From Deltaproteobacteria bacterium UBA6106 (GTDB lineage Bacteria; Desulfobacterota; Syntrophorhabdia; Syntrophorhabdales; Syntrophorhabdaceae), in contig DIWM01000011.1 of assembly GCA_002428485.1 (NCBI GenBank), forward strand, positions 82,080 through 146,079: a stretch of DNA of 64,000 bases, read 5' to 3'. This document shows positions 34,857 to 43,092 of the stretch, piece by piece (position 1 is the stretch's first letter; each line of letters begins with the position of its first letter). The notes beneath the pieces were generated by a model, which was not told the origin of the DNA, did not search any database, and saw nothing but the letters and a program-made list of their open reading frames with translations. Both the position numbers and the translations under genes were made by a program.

Positions 34857-34995
34857 GTCGTGAGGCGTAAGGCGTCAGGCGTGAGGGGACTACTACCGCA
34901 CAGAAAAGCGTATATCGTATATCGTGCACCAGGATCTTTGCTCTCTTCTCTTTGCTGCAGTTTCCCCTTACGACTTACGCCTTACGACTTACGGG
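34857..34995. repeat. Composite heptad element A, reverse orientation
   Basis: Reverse complement of the element at 29782-29938: gtcgtga-ggcgtaa-ggcgtca-ggcgtga tract, GGGGACTACTACCG (34885-34898), cgtatat heptads with ATATCGTGCACC, ctcttctctttgctgcag, then ttacgac-ttacgcc-ttacgac-ttacggg. It fills the gap 34754-35119 (366 bp), in which I see no gene; a lone gctatgagct at 35002 and the ribosome binding site of the next gene follow. Confidence 0.9.
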
Positions 34996-35119
34996 TGTTC
35001 TGCTATGAGCTATTTTATCAACCGCCTGAAAAGGTTTGACAAAAAGTACGGTCTACTATATGTATATTGCGTTATTTTTAAGTATATTGCGTCATTCCTT
35101 AAGGAGGTACCTTAAAAAC

Positions 35120-36673
35120 ATGAGTCTATTAGAGGCATATATTATCATGTTCATTGCAAGTTTTTGCACCCTCGTCATCGAAATGGTCGCCGGCAGGATA
35201 CTTGCTCCTTTCGTCGGCGTCTCCATCTACACCTGGACAAGCATCATCGGGGTCATCCTTGCCGGGATCAGCATCGGGGCATATATCGGCGGCAAGCTCG
35301 TCGATCGCTTCCCCACGAGGAAGACCCTCGGCTGGCTCCTCCTCATCTCAGGCATTACGGCGCTGTCCATCATCCCTCTGACGAGCCTTATTGCGTCGTA
35401 CCGCTTTCCTGTATCCCTCATGCTCCGCATCTTTATCGTAACGTCGATCATATTTTTTATCCCCGGCTGTGTCCTCGGCACCATCTCGCCGGTCGTGGTA
35501 AGGCTGACGCTGAAGAACCTCGAGAACGCGGGAAACGTAATAGGAAAGATCTATGCCATGTCGACCCTGGGCGCCATTATCGGCACCTTTGCCACCGGTT
35601 TTTTCCTTATCTCATGGATGGGCACGCGGATGATAATCCTCTCCATGGGCATCATTTTGCTCATCGTTGCCCTATTTTCCGGGTCTCTCTTCAGATCAAA
35701 AAAGGCAATGGCGATCTTCCTTGTAATAACATTTCCGGCAATAGCGCTGATCCATAATTACCTTTACAGGATCCCCATGTCAGAGGCGACCTATCTGTAC
35801 AGGGAAAGCGACTACTATACGATCAAGCTGAACCGGACTGTCAGTTCTGACCAGAAGACACCATTGCAGGCCATGGTCCTCGACAACCTTATCCATTCCT
35901 ACGTCGCCCTTGAAGACCCCATGCACATCGAGTACGAATACGAGAGGATCTATGCCGATGTGCTGAAATGGAGGTTCAAAAAGGATGTGGGCTTCAAAAG
36001 CCTCACCATCGGCGGCGGGGGATATACCTTTCCGAGATACATGGAGATCTACTACCCGAAGGCCCATATCGATGTCGTTGAGATCGATCCGGAAGTGACG
36101 AAGATCGTCTATGATCACCTCAGGCTGCCGAAGGATACAAAGATCAGTTCATACAATACTGACGGACGCTGGTTCGTCATGAACTGCAAGGATAAATATG
36201 ATGTTGTTTTTACCGACGCCTACAACGACCTTTCCATCCCCTACCACCTTACGACAAAGGAATTTGCGCAGCAGCTGAAAGATATCATGAACCCCAATGC
36301 GATCCTGATGTCCAACATCATCGACAATTTCCAGAGAGGGGCCTTCCTGCCTTCTTATATGAAGACGCTACGGGAGGTCTTCGGCGACAAGAACGTGCAC
36401 CTTATCTCCGTAAGCCCTGATTTTCAGAATACCCGCATAAGCACCTTCATCGTCATAGCGAGCAACGGCGATCTTGACATGAAGGCCTTCAGGAGGTTTG
36501 TCGATAAAGAGCTCACGGTCCATGCCACATCTGCGGTGGTGCCGGAAAATCTCGTGGATGAGATCATAAACAAGCGGTACTCGATCACCATAAGGGACGA
36601 CCATGCTCCCGTTGACAACCTGATCGCCCCCGTCTTCGAAGAGAGGTTCGGCTATAACAGAAAGCAGGGTTGA
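35120..36673 (+). CDS. Membrane-embedded spermidine synthase-like protein
   Basis: 517 residues in two parts. The first about 240 contain six or seven membrane helices with MVAGRILAPFVGVSIYTWTSIIGVILAGISIG and FIPGCVLGTISPVVVRLTL, the hydrophobic module of fused spermidine synthases. The second is a Rossmann methyltransferase-like aminopropyltransferase domain: SLTIGGGGYTFPRYMEIYYP, VVEIDPEV, YNTDGRWFV, YDVVFTDAYNDLSIPYHLTTKEF. Members of this fused family rarely have proven polyamine activity. ATG 35120 chosen behind AAGGAGG; an open extension upstream is low-complexity. A tRNA gene follows. Confidence 0.8.
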   Translation: MSLLEAYIIMFIASFCTLVIEMVAGRILAPFVGVSIYTWTSIIGVILAGISIGAYIGGKLVDRFPTRKTLGWLLLISGITALSIIPLTSLIASYRFPVSLMLRIFIVTSIIFFIPGCVLGTISPVVVRLTLKNLENAGNVIGKIYAMSTLGAIIGTFATGFFLISWMGTRMIILSMGIILLIVALFSGSLFRSKKAMAIFLVITFPAIALIHNYLYRIPMSEATYLYRESDYYTIKLNRTVSSDQKTPLQAMVLDNLIHSYVALEDPMHIEYEYERIYADVLKWRFKKDVGFKSLTIGGGGYTFPRYMEIYYPKAHIDVVEIDPEVTKIVYDHLRLPKDTKISSYNTDGRWFVMNCKDKYDVVFTDAYNDLSIPYHLTTKEFAQQLKDIMNPNAILMSNIIDNFQRGAFLPSYMKTLREVFGDKNVHLISVSPDFQNTRISTFIVIASNGDLDMKAFRRFVDKELTVHATSAVVPENLVDEIINKRYSITIRDDHAPVDNLIAPVFEERFGYNRKQG

Positions 36674-36737
36674 GTTAACGGTCCGTATATTAAGGTGTTG
36701 ATTTAATCGTTCCATTCTATTACATTATATACATAGG

Positions 36738-36813
36738 GCGGGAATAACTCAGTTGGTAGAGTGCAAGCTTCCCAAGCTTGATGCCGCGGGTTCGAGCCCC
36801 GTTTCCCGCTCCA
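36738..36813 (+). tRNA. tRNA-Gly (CCC anticodon)
   Basis: 76-nt cloverleaf: acceptor GCGGGAA pairs with TTCCCGC, T-loop GGGTTCGAGCCCC, anticodon stem CAAGC/GCTTG around loop TTCCCAA giving anticodon CCC, and an encoded CCA end. Reads GGG glycine codons. Confidence 0.95.
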
Positions 36814-36972
36814 TAAATCATACGCTATGGGGGACGCCCTCCACAGGGTCTATTTCTGTCAAGGGGTACTCGTTAACTATGTCCCTTTATAAAATTTTAT
36901 AGTAAATCGGTGCCAATTCCCTTACACTAATGAGTCTTTTTCTGAAAATATCATTCGATAAAGGGGTTTTTA

Positions 36973-37698
36973 GTGTTTGCCATATGCGAGAACGAAGGGT
37001 ACCGGAGGCTGACATACAAGGCGGCCATGGTCGTCGTCCCCGGACTTCTCGCGATCTTCCGCCCTGAATGGCTCGTCAGCTTCTTCACCTTTCCGATATT
37101 CTTTTTCCGCGTCTACCATGTCCTGTGGCTTATGGCAATCCTGATACTCTTCAAACGGTTCATCCCCCGGCTCAATCCCAAGATGTCCCTGGGAAAGATC
37201 TATGCAAGGAACTTTCTCAGCGCAGGTGAGGTTGCCCCACCCCGGGAGAAACGTTACCGCGAATCGAAGAGAAAGGCTGACAGCGGCGCCATGCGATCGG
37301 CCATCTACTGGATCCTCCTTGTCCTTACCATAGGCTTCTGGCGCAAGGCAGGCATGCTGAGCGACACCTGGATCTATATCATTGTCCTCTTCTTCGTCTT
37401 CATGGATCAGTTTTGCAGTACCCTATTCTGCCCCTTCATGTGGCTGGCACAGAGCAAGTGCTGCAATACCTGCAGGATCAATAACTGGGGATATATGATG
37501 GCCTTTTCTCCTATGATATACATACCGTCATTCTGGACCTATTCGATCCTCTTTATGTCGGCTGCCACGCTGATCCAGTGGGAGTTTCTCTACCTCAGAC
37601 ACCCGGAAAGGTTCTACGAACAATACAACGCAAACCTGATGTGCAGGAACTGTACAAGAAAATGTGAAAGAATGGCAAAAAAGGTTCATAGCTCATAG
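36973..37698 (+). CDS. Polytopic membrane protein with two Cys-rich clusters, unknown
   Basis: 241 residues starting at GTG behind AAAGGGG. Five or so hydrophobic segments. Two cysteine groups: FCSTLFCPF...SKCCNTCRINNWG at about 150-180, next to a membrane helix, and MCRNCTRKCERM at about 221-232, near the end. These could bind an iron-sulfur cluster, zinc or haem at the membrane face. I do not recognise the family. No partner gene is close: tRNA-Gly upstream, a repeat and trxB downstream. The final residues VHSS and the TAG stop come from a GCTCATA heptad tract. Confidence 0.7.
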   Translation: MFAICENEGYRRLTYKAAMVVVPGLLAIFRPEWLVSFFTFPIFFFRVYHVLWLMAILILFKRFIPRLNPKMSLGKIYARNFLSAGEVAPPREKRYRESKRKADSGAMRSAIYWILLVLTIGFWRKAGMLSDTWIYIIVLFFVFMDQFCSTLFCPFMWLAQSKCCNTCRINNWGYMMAFSPMIYIPSFWTYSILFMSAATLIQWEFLYLRHPERFYEQYNANLMCRNCTRKCERMAKKVHSS

Positions 37699-37879
37699 CT
37701 CATGGCGTGCAAGGGCTTGAAAAATCGTTTGAATATTCGGGTTGGATTGCATATTATTTAGCTCACATTTGATACATCAACGGGCATGCAGGATGGCGCA
37801 GGATCATCGTGAATATTGTATACTGTGTTTTCTGCCGCTATGAACTATGAGCCATGAGCTAAGGAAGCTATGAGCTAAA
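37684..37879. repeat. Inverted GCTCATA/GCTATGA heptad element around a 130-bp core
   Basis: Left arm ttcata-gctcata-gctcatg-gc (37684-37706) overlaps the 3' end of the membrane-protein gene; right arm gctatga-actatga-gccatga-gctaagg-aagctatga-gc at 37838-37875 lies just before the trxB ribosome binding site. The core between shows no gene. Confidence 0.9.
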
Positions 37880-37891
37880 CAGGAGGTTCCA

Positions 37892-38821
37892 TTGTCCAAA
37901 TCTCACGATGCGATCATAATCGGAGCAGGGCCTGCAGGTCTTACAGCGGGGATATATCTCATGAGGGCCGGCATCGAAACGCTGCTCCTTGAGAAGGCGC
38001 TTCCCGGAGGCATGCCGGTCAATACAGAGCGGGTGGAGAACTACCCCGGTTTCCCCGAGGGCATATCGGGCAGGGAATTGATGGACAGGTTCGCTGCCCA
38101 CGCAAAGGCCTTTGGCCTTCCGGTCAAAGAATTCTCAGAGGTATCGGCCGTCGAGTATAAGGAAAGGATATTTACCGTTAAAACAACAGAAGGAGAATTC
38201 AGCGCTGCGGGGATCATCATTGCGGCCGGAACGGAGCCGGTAAAGATGGGCATCCCCGGCGAAGACGAGCTTCTCGGGAGGGGAATCTCTTATTGCGCCA
38301 CCTGCGACGGGATGTTCTTCAGGAATTTGGACGTCGCCGTCATCGGCGGCGGGGACTCTGCGATCGAGGAGGGCCTATCGCTGGCGCATATAGTGAGGAA
38401 GGTCTATGTCGTACACCGGAGAGATGCATTGAGGGCCCAGAAGATAGTTCAGGACAGGGCCTTCAGGAACGAAAAGATGGAATTTCTCTGGAATAAGAAG
38501 CCGATCGAGATCGGCGGCAAGGGCCAGGTGGAATATATCATGCTGGAAGACACAAAGACCGGCGAACATTCCAGGATCGATGTAAGCGGCGTCTTTGTCT
38601 ACGTGGGCTACAGGGCGAAGACCGGCTTTCTCGGCGACCTCGTAGAGAGGGACGGGTCAGGCTTTATCGTCACCGATGAAAACCTTGAAGCAAAGACAAA
38701 GGGGCTGTATGCGGCAGGTGACGTGAGGAAAAAGACGCTGCGGCAGATATCGACGGCAGTAGGTGACGGGGCGCTGGCTGCGGTCAATCTTGAAAAATAC
38801 CTGCTGGAGATAAAACCCTGA
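37892..38821 (+). CDS. trxB: Thioredoxin reductase
   Basis: 309-residue NAD(P)H-dependent flavoprotein. FAD-binding IIGAGPAGLTAGIYLMRAG, redox-active C135-A-T-C138 in GISYCATCDG, NAD(P)H-binding AVIGGGDSAIEEGLSLA, and GLYAAGDVRKKTLRQISTAVGDGA for the FAD end. After VIGGGDSA the usual HRR signature is present as VVHRRDALRA, favouring NADPH. TTG start is supported by AGGAGG 7 nt upstream. Surrounded by repeat DNA, so probably its own transcription unit. Confidence 0.93.
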   Translation: MSKSHDAIIIGAGPAGLTAGIYLMRAGIETLLLEKALPGGMPVNTERVENYPGFPEGISGRELMDRFAAHAKAFGLPVKEFSEVSAVEYKERIFTVKTTEGEFSAAGIIIAAGTEPVKMGIPGEDELLGRGISYCATCDGMFFRNLDVAVIGGGDSAIEEGLSLAHIVRKVYVVHRRDALRAQKIVQDRAFRNEKMEFLWNKKPIEIGGKGQVEYIMLEDTKTGEHSRIDVSGVFVYVGYRAKTGFLGDLVERDGSGFIVTDENLEAKTKGLYAAGDVRKKTLRQISTAVGDGALAAVNLEKYLLEIKP

Positions 38822-38856
38822 GCAGAAATTGTATGTGGGACGCAGGAGGAAACTCT

Positions 38857-38965
38857 GTTCAACGTTCAATGTTCTACGTTCTACGTTCAAACTATGCAGA
38901 GCAAAAGAGCAAGGAATAAAAGAGGGATGTCTTACTATATACGATATACGAACTACGATATACGG
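38857..38965. repeat. GTTCAAC and CGATATA heptad tracts
   Basis: gttcaac-gttcaat-gttctac-gttctac-gttc at 38857-38888, four perfect units, and atatacgatatacgaactacgatatacgg at 38937-38965. Between lies a short agcaaaagagcaagg tract related to the agagagc family. Three repeat families follow one another without a gene. Confidence 0.85.
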
Positions 38966-38986
38966 TTTTGATATGGGGATATAAAG

Positions 38987-39964
38987 ATGGATGTTATTGG
39001 CATCGGCGCTCTCAATCTCGACTTTATTTATGAGATCCAGGATATGGGCTACCTGAAGACGGCCGGTATCGACACCGAGGCAGGAAAGGAGATCGTCGGG
39101 GGCGATGATATATTGGAAGGTCTCCGCGATAAGCTCAACCGCTTCGGGACGTTGAAGAAGGTCGCACCCGGCGGTTCTGCATCGAACACATGCCACGTCC
39201 TGTCGCGAATGGGGTTTGGCGTGGGGCTCGTCGGCGTCCTCGGCGAAGACCGGGAAGGAGATTTCTACCTGAAGCAGTTGCCCTATGCGGACAAGAGTGC
39301 GATCGTCAGGAGGGGCAGATCGGGCATGGCCTATATCGTCAACACCCCTAAAAGGGACCGTTCGATCATCGTTATCCCCAACAGCAACAGCGACCTTACG
39401 GCTCAGGACGTCGGGAAATCAGACCTTTCGGGGCCGCGATGGGTCCATATGACCTCCTATGTCAAAGATCAGGCCATGGAGGCGCAGCTATATATAAAAA
39501 AACAGATATCAGGGAAGGTTCCTTTCAGCATAGACCCCGGAGAGATATACGCAGCAATGGGAGAAAAGATATATCCCCTCATTGACGGTGCGGAGATACT
39601 TTTTACAACAGAAAAGGAAATGCTGATGCTCTACGGCGATGATGTGAACAAGGCAATAGGGAAAGCGCTGGAAATGGTCAACATCGTTGTCGTAAAAAAG
39701 GGGAAGAAAGGCGCATCGCTTTGCACGAAGAACAACAGCGTAGACGCGCAGGCCGGAAAGGTACATGTTGTTGACAATACCGGCGCCGGTGATGTCCTCA
39801 ACGGCGTTTTCCTTGGCCTTTATATACAGGGAAAGGACCCTGCCGGCGCGCTGGGGGCAGCCGTTAAGGCAGCGTCAATAAGCACCACCGGGTTCGGCAG
39901 GGATGCCTACCCCGACGCAAAAATGGTAGAGGAATTGCTGCACAGCAACGAAAAAGGAAATTGA
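38987..39964 (+). CDS. PfkB family sugar/nucleoside kinase
   Basis: 325 residues of the ribokinase fold. N-terminal DVIGIGALNLDFIYEI, substrate lid and GGSASNTCHVLSRMGFGVGLVGVLGEDREG, and the anion hole/catalytic Asp in DNTGAGDVLNGVFLGLYIQG. ADP/ATP-binding VVVKKGKKGASL precedes it. Substrate cannot be read from sequence; the GGSASNT motif suits adenosine/ribose-type or fructose-type members. First gene of a run with formyltransferase, HAD phosphatase, amidase-like, rph and rdgB, which suggests a nucleotide- or cofactor-related role. Confidence 0.85.
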   Translation: MDVIGIGALNLDFIYEIQDMGYLKTAGIDTEAGKEIVGGDDILEGLRDKLNRFGTLKKVAPGGSASNTCHVLSRMGFGVGLVGVLGEDREGDFYLKQLPYADKSAIVRRGRSGMAYIVNTPKRDRSIIVIPNSNSDLTAQDVGKSDLSGPRWVHMTSYVKDQAMEAQLYIKKQISGKVPFSIDPGEIYAAMGEKIYPLIDGAEILFTTEKEMLMLYGDDVNKAIGKALEMVNIVVVKKGKKGASLCTKNNSVDAQAGKVHVVDNTGAGDVLNGVFLGLYIQGKDPAGALGAAVKAASISTTGFGRDAYPDAKMVEELLHSNEKGN

Positions 39965-39989
39965 CCATAAAGAAACAACGGGGGATTGT

Positions 39990-40763
39990 ATGAAGATATG
40001 CTGGTTCACGACAGGCAGGGATAAAGATGCCCTGACCTTGCTGCAAGACGTCAATGACGCTATTGAAAAGAAGGCGATTGACGGCGAGATAGCCCTTTTA
40101 TTCATGAACAGGGACAAAGGGGAGTCGCCCATTTCTGACGAGATCGTTGCCTATGCGGAGGGAAAAAAGATCCCTGTTGAGCTTTTCAGCACAAAACGCT
40201 TTCTCGAAGGGCGCGGCCTGAAGCTCAGCGAAGGAAGAGAGCTCTTCGACAGCGAGGTGCGGTCGAGGATCGCGCACTATGATTTCGATATTATATTCCT
40301 TGCGGGGTATATGCTTATCGTTTCGCAGGTGCTCTTTGAGCCATACATCGTCATCAACCTCCACCCTTCCCTTCCCAATGCATACAAAGGCAAGTGGGAA
40401 GACGTCATCAGGAACACCATAGAAGACGGCGAGAGAACCTTTGGCGCGATGATCCATATGGTCGATGCATCCCTCGACGAGGGAGCGCCGGTAAGCTTCG
40501 TCAAGCTCGCCCTTGAGGGTTATGAGATAGATACGTTTTATGATAACGCCTTCAGGGGGGACGCGAGCTCAAAGGACAGGCTCTTCAAGATCATGAGGAG
40601 CCAGGAGTTCGCCATCGAAACCCCGCTCATCATCCATACGCTGTCATTGCTCTCAACAGGGGAACTTACAATAGGTGATAAAAAGGTTTACTACAAAGGC
40701 ACTGAATTGAGAGGAGGCGTTGATATAACAGAGATAGTCTGCGCCGCATTTAAATGCGCGTGA
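39990..40763 (+). CDS. Formyltransferase-fold protein (PurN/Fmt-like)
   Basis: 257 residues. The central domain follows GAR formyltransferase/Fmt: FDIIFLAGYMLIVSQVLFEPYIVINLHPSLPNAYKG supplies the catalytic Asn/His, and DGERTFGAMIHMVDASLDEGAPVSF the Asp loop. The N-terminal Rossmann part (KICWFTTGRDKDALTLLQDV) and the C-terminal 60 residues differ from PurN, so the transferred group and acceptor are uncertain. It follows the PfkB gene by 25 bp and precedes a HAD phosphatase. A purine-like or sugar-nucleotide formylation is possible; not the canonical purN. Confidence 0.78.
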   Translation: MKICWFTTGRDKDALTLLQDVNDAIEKKAIDGEIALLFMNRDKGESPISDEIVAYAEGKKIPVELFSTKRFLEGRGLKLSEGRELFDSEVRSRIAHYDFDIIFLAGYMLIVSQVLFEPYIVINLHPSLPNAYKGKWEDVIRNTIEDGERTFGAMIHMVDASLDEGAPVSFVKLALEGYEIDTFYDNAFRGDASSKDRLFKIMRSQEFAIETPLIIHTLSLLSTGELTIGDKKVYYKGTELRGGVDITEIVCAAFKCA

Positions 40764-40830
40764 ACAAAAAAACATGGAGCAGAGAGCATATGTCGTACGA
40801 TAAAAAGCCGGGAACACGGAGACGCATAAT

Positions 40831-41829
40831 ATGAAAAAAACGATATACATTACGGATTGTGAAGGGCCTGTGACCAGAAACGATAATGCCTATGAGATAG
40901 CCGATGCCTTCCTGCGGGAAGGCGGGCGGCTTTTCAGCCTCCTGAGCAAGTTTGACGACTATCTCGGCGACGTAGAAAAGGTTGAGGGATACCGGTACGG
41001 AAGTACCCTGCGGTTCATCCTCCCTTTCCTGAAAACGGCTGACGTTACCGATCGGGAAATACAGGGGTTCTCGGGACAGCACATAACCGTTATGAGCGGC
41101 ATCCGGGAGACCCTGCAGGCTATCGATGGGTTGGCGCCCGTCTACGTGGTGAGCACAAGCTATATCCATTATATAAAAGAGGTCTGCCAATACCTTGGCC
41201 TCAACATGGCAAACATGTTCTGTACAACGGTGTCTTTTGACGATTATGCCATGGATGAGGACGAGAAGAAGGTGATCGCGGGCTATCACGAGGAATTTCT
41301 CAGGCTTCCTCCCATCACGTGGGATAAAGACAACAAGGTGAACCCCGATTCGCAGGGCACTATAGATGTATTGAAAGAGTTTTTTTCTGACAGGCTGCCG
41401 TCTCTCCCTGTTTATCAGTGGATGAAGAATGTCAATCCGATTGGGGGCAGCGGAAAGGCGGAGGCGATACTTCAGATCTCGAAGCAGACAGGGGTCCCCC
41501 TGGGCGATGTTCTTTACGTCGGGGACAGCATCACCGACGTTGATGCCTTCCGGCTCGTTAAGGACGGTGGGGGGCTCTCGGTCAGTTTTAACGGAAACCG
41601 TTATGCGGTCCAGTCGGCCGAATATGTTGTTGTCAGCGAAGATACCGCTATTCTCCGGGATATAGCAACAGGCTTTTGCCAACACGGGAAGGACGCAATC
41701 CGGGAAGCAAAGGTAAGCGAAACCACCCGGATATTCAAAGAGGGGACCTGCAACATGAAAGACGTCATCGCCCTGAGCGAGAAAACAAGAAAAGAGGTCA
41801 GGGGACAGGCCATAGGCAGCCTTGGATGA
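40831..41829 (+). CDS. HAD-superfamily phosphatase, EhaR-like
   Basis: 332 residues. Motif I YITDCEGPVTRNDNAYEIAD, motif II VVSTSYIHY, motif III Lys in GSGKAEAI and motif IV LYVGDSITDVDAF define a HAD hydrolase with a large C1/C2 cap between. The N-terminal signature DCEGPxxxNDNA is that of the archaeal energy-converting hydrogenase A subunit R/AF_0444-type proteins, whose role is unknown. Motif I is DxE instead of DxD, so the general acid is atypical. No hydrogenase gene is near. The stop overlaps the start of the next gene by 4 bp. Confidence 0.75.
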   Translation: MKKTIYITDCEGPVTRNDNAYEIADAFLREGGRLFSLLSKFDDYLGDVEKVEGYRYGSTLRFILPFLKTADVTDREIQGFSGQHITVMSGIRETLQAIDGLAPVYVVSTSYIHYIKEVCQYLGLNMANMFCTTVSFDDYAMDEDEKKVIAGYHEEFLRLPPITWDKDNKVNPDSQGTIDVLKEFFSDRLPSLPVYQWMKNVNPIGGSGKAEAILQISKQTGVPLGDVLYVGDSITDVDAFRLVKDGGGLSVSFNGNRYAVQSAEYVVVSEDTAILRDIATGFCQHGKDAIREAKVSETTRIFKEGTCNMKDVIALSEKTRKEVRGQAIGSLG

Positions 41830-42374
41830 AGTATTTTCTTCTTATTGTCATGTGCATCCTTTCGTTCTCATACTCCTATGCGGACGAGCATTTCGTTATC
41901 TACCGCATGGGAGAAAAAGATCAGGCCGCGTGGAACATGTTCAGAAAATATTTTAGTGCAAAGGGCTACGACATGAGTTACTATGATGGCGCAGACAGCA
42001 TTGATAAGCATATTGAGAATGCCAATAAGATTAACAGGTCGAATGGTACGGTCTTTCTTGCGATCGATCTGGTTTTTGGAGGAACAAACAATGTTCTCGT
42101 GGCTGCCACAAACGCCAGACGGGGGAAAGGGAATATTCCTGACATCGATGAGGTGCCGGCCATCCATATTAACAATTCCATGGAGCTGGCTACCATGATA
42201 GCTGCCCCCTTCAACAAAAAGATAAAAAAGATGCCCCTCTTTATGGTATTGGGCATCGATATGCCCGGCATATTCCTGAGGCTGGAGTCGCCAAGGGATA
42301 AGGCGGGAGAGATCTTTGATCGATTGCACGAAGGTCTTCAGAAATACGTAAAACGAGGTAAGAATGAGAGATAA
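41826..42374 (+). CDS. Exported protein resembling a catalytically dead Amidase_3 domain
   Basis: 182 residues with a signal peptide (KYFLLIVMCILSFSYSYA). The rest keeps the spacing of N-acetylmuramoyl-L-alanine amidase: AAWNMFRKYFSAKGYDMSYY, HIENANKINRSNGTVFLAIDL, INNSMELATMIAAPF and LFMVLGIDMPGIFLRLES. The zinc ligands are lost: the N-terminal DPGHGG is missing and SIHAN is replaced by AIDLV. It may bind peptidoglycan or act as a regulator rather than cut. ATG 41826 overlaps the HAD stop; its end overlaps rph by 11 bp, so it is translated within the operon. Confidence 0.55.
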   Translation: MKYFLLIVMCILSFSYSYADEHFVIYRMGEKDQAAWNMFRKYFSAKGYDMSYYDGADSIDKHIENANKINRSNGTVFLAIDLVFGGTNNVLVAATNARRGKGNIPDIDEVPAIHINNSMELATMIAAPFNKKIKKMPLFMVLGIDMPGIFLRLESPRDKAGEIFDRLHEGLQKYVKRGKNER

Positions 42375-43092
42375 CGGAAGATCAAACGACAAGATACGCG
42401 ACATAAGGATTGAAAAAAGTTTTTTACGGTATCCCGAGGGATCGGTCCTCGTAGAGATGGGGGCCACAAAGGTGATTTGCGGTGTAAGCGTTGAAGAGAA
42501 GGTGCCCCAGTTTTTAAAAAACAGCGGCAAGGGGTGGCTTACCGCTGAGTATTCAATGCTGCCGCGCTCAACGCACACGCGGTCGGTAAGGGAGGCCGTT
42601 ACGGGCAGGGTTGGCGGCAGAACGCATGAAATCCAGAGGCTTATCGGAAGGGCGCTCCGCGCCGTTATGAACCTCGATATCATCGGCGAGAGGACGATCT
42701 GGGTCGATTGCGATGTAATCCAGGCCGATGGCGGGACAAGGACGGCAAGCATAACGGGCGGTTATGTAGCCCTTGTCGAAGCCCTGTGGAATATGAAAAA
42801 AAGAGGGATGATTGAAAAGATCCCGCTTCGTGATTCTGTTGCCGCTGTCAGCGTGGGCATCGTCAACGGACTGGTGGTCACAGACCTTACATATGAAGAG
42901 GACTCAAGGGCAGATGTAGATATGAATTTCGTAATGACCGGCAGGGGACTCCTCATTGAGGTCCAGGGGACCGCTGAAAAGACCCCTTTCACAAAGGAAC
43001 AGCTTGACCTCATGTATCAGTACGCATATAAAGGCATCGGAGAGATCACTCGGAGCCAGAAGATAACATTGGGTGGTCATTTCCCGGTATGA
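42364..43092 (+). CDS. rph: Ribonuclease PH
   Basis: 242-residue phosphorolytic 3'-5' exoribonuclease that trims tRNA precursors. Typical features: SVLVEMGATKVICGVSVEEKVPQFL, the phosphate-binding LPRSTHTRSVREAVTGRVGGRTHEIQRLIGRALR, VDCDVIQADGGTRTASITGGYVAL, and DLTYEEDSRADVDMNFVMT for the metal site. Full length. Overlaps the upstream gene by 11 bp and rdgB by 4 bp; the rph-rdgB order is widespread. Confidence 0.96.
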   Translation: MRDNGRSNDKIRDIRIEKSFLRYPEGSVLVEMGATKVICGVSVEEKVPQFLKNSGKGWLTAEYSMLPRSTHTRSVREAVTGRVGGRTHEIQRLIGRALRAVMNLDIIGERTIWVDCDVIQADGGTRTASITGGYVALVEALWNMKKRGMIEKIPLRDSVAAVSVGIVNGLVVTDLTYEEDSRADVDMNFVMTGRGLLIEVQGTAEKTPFTKEQLDLMYQYAYKGIGEITRSQKITLGGHFPV

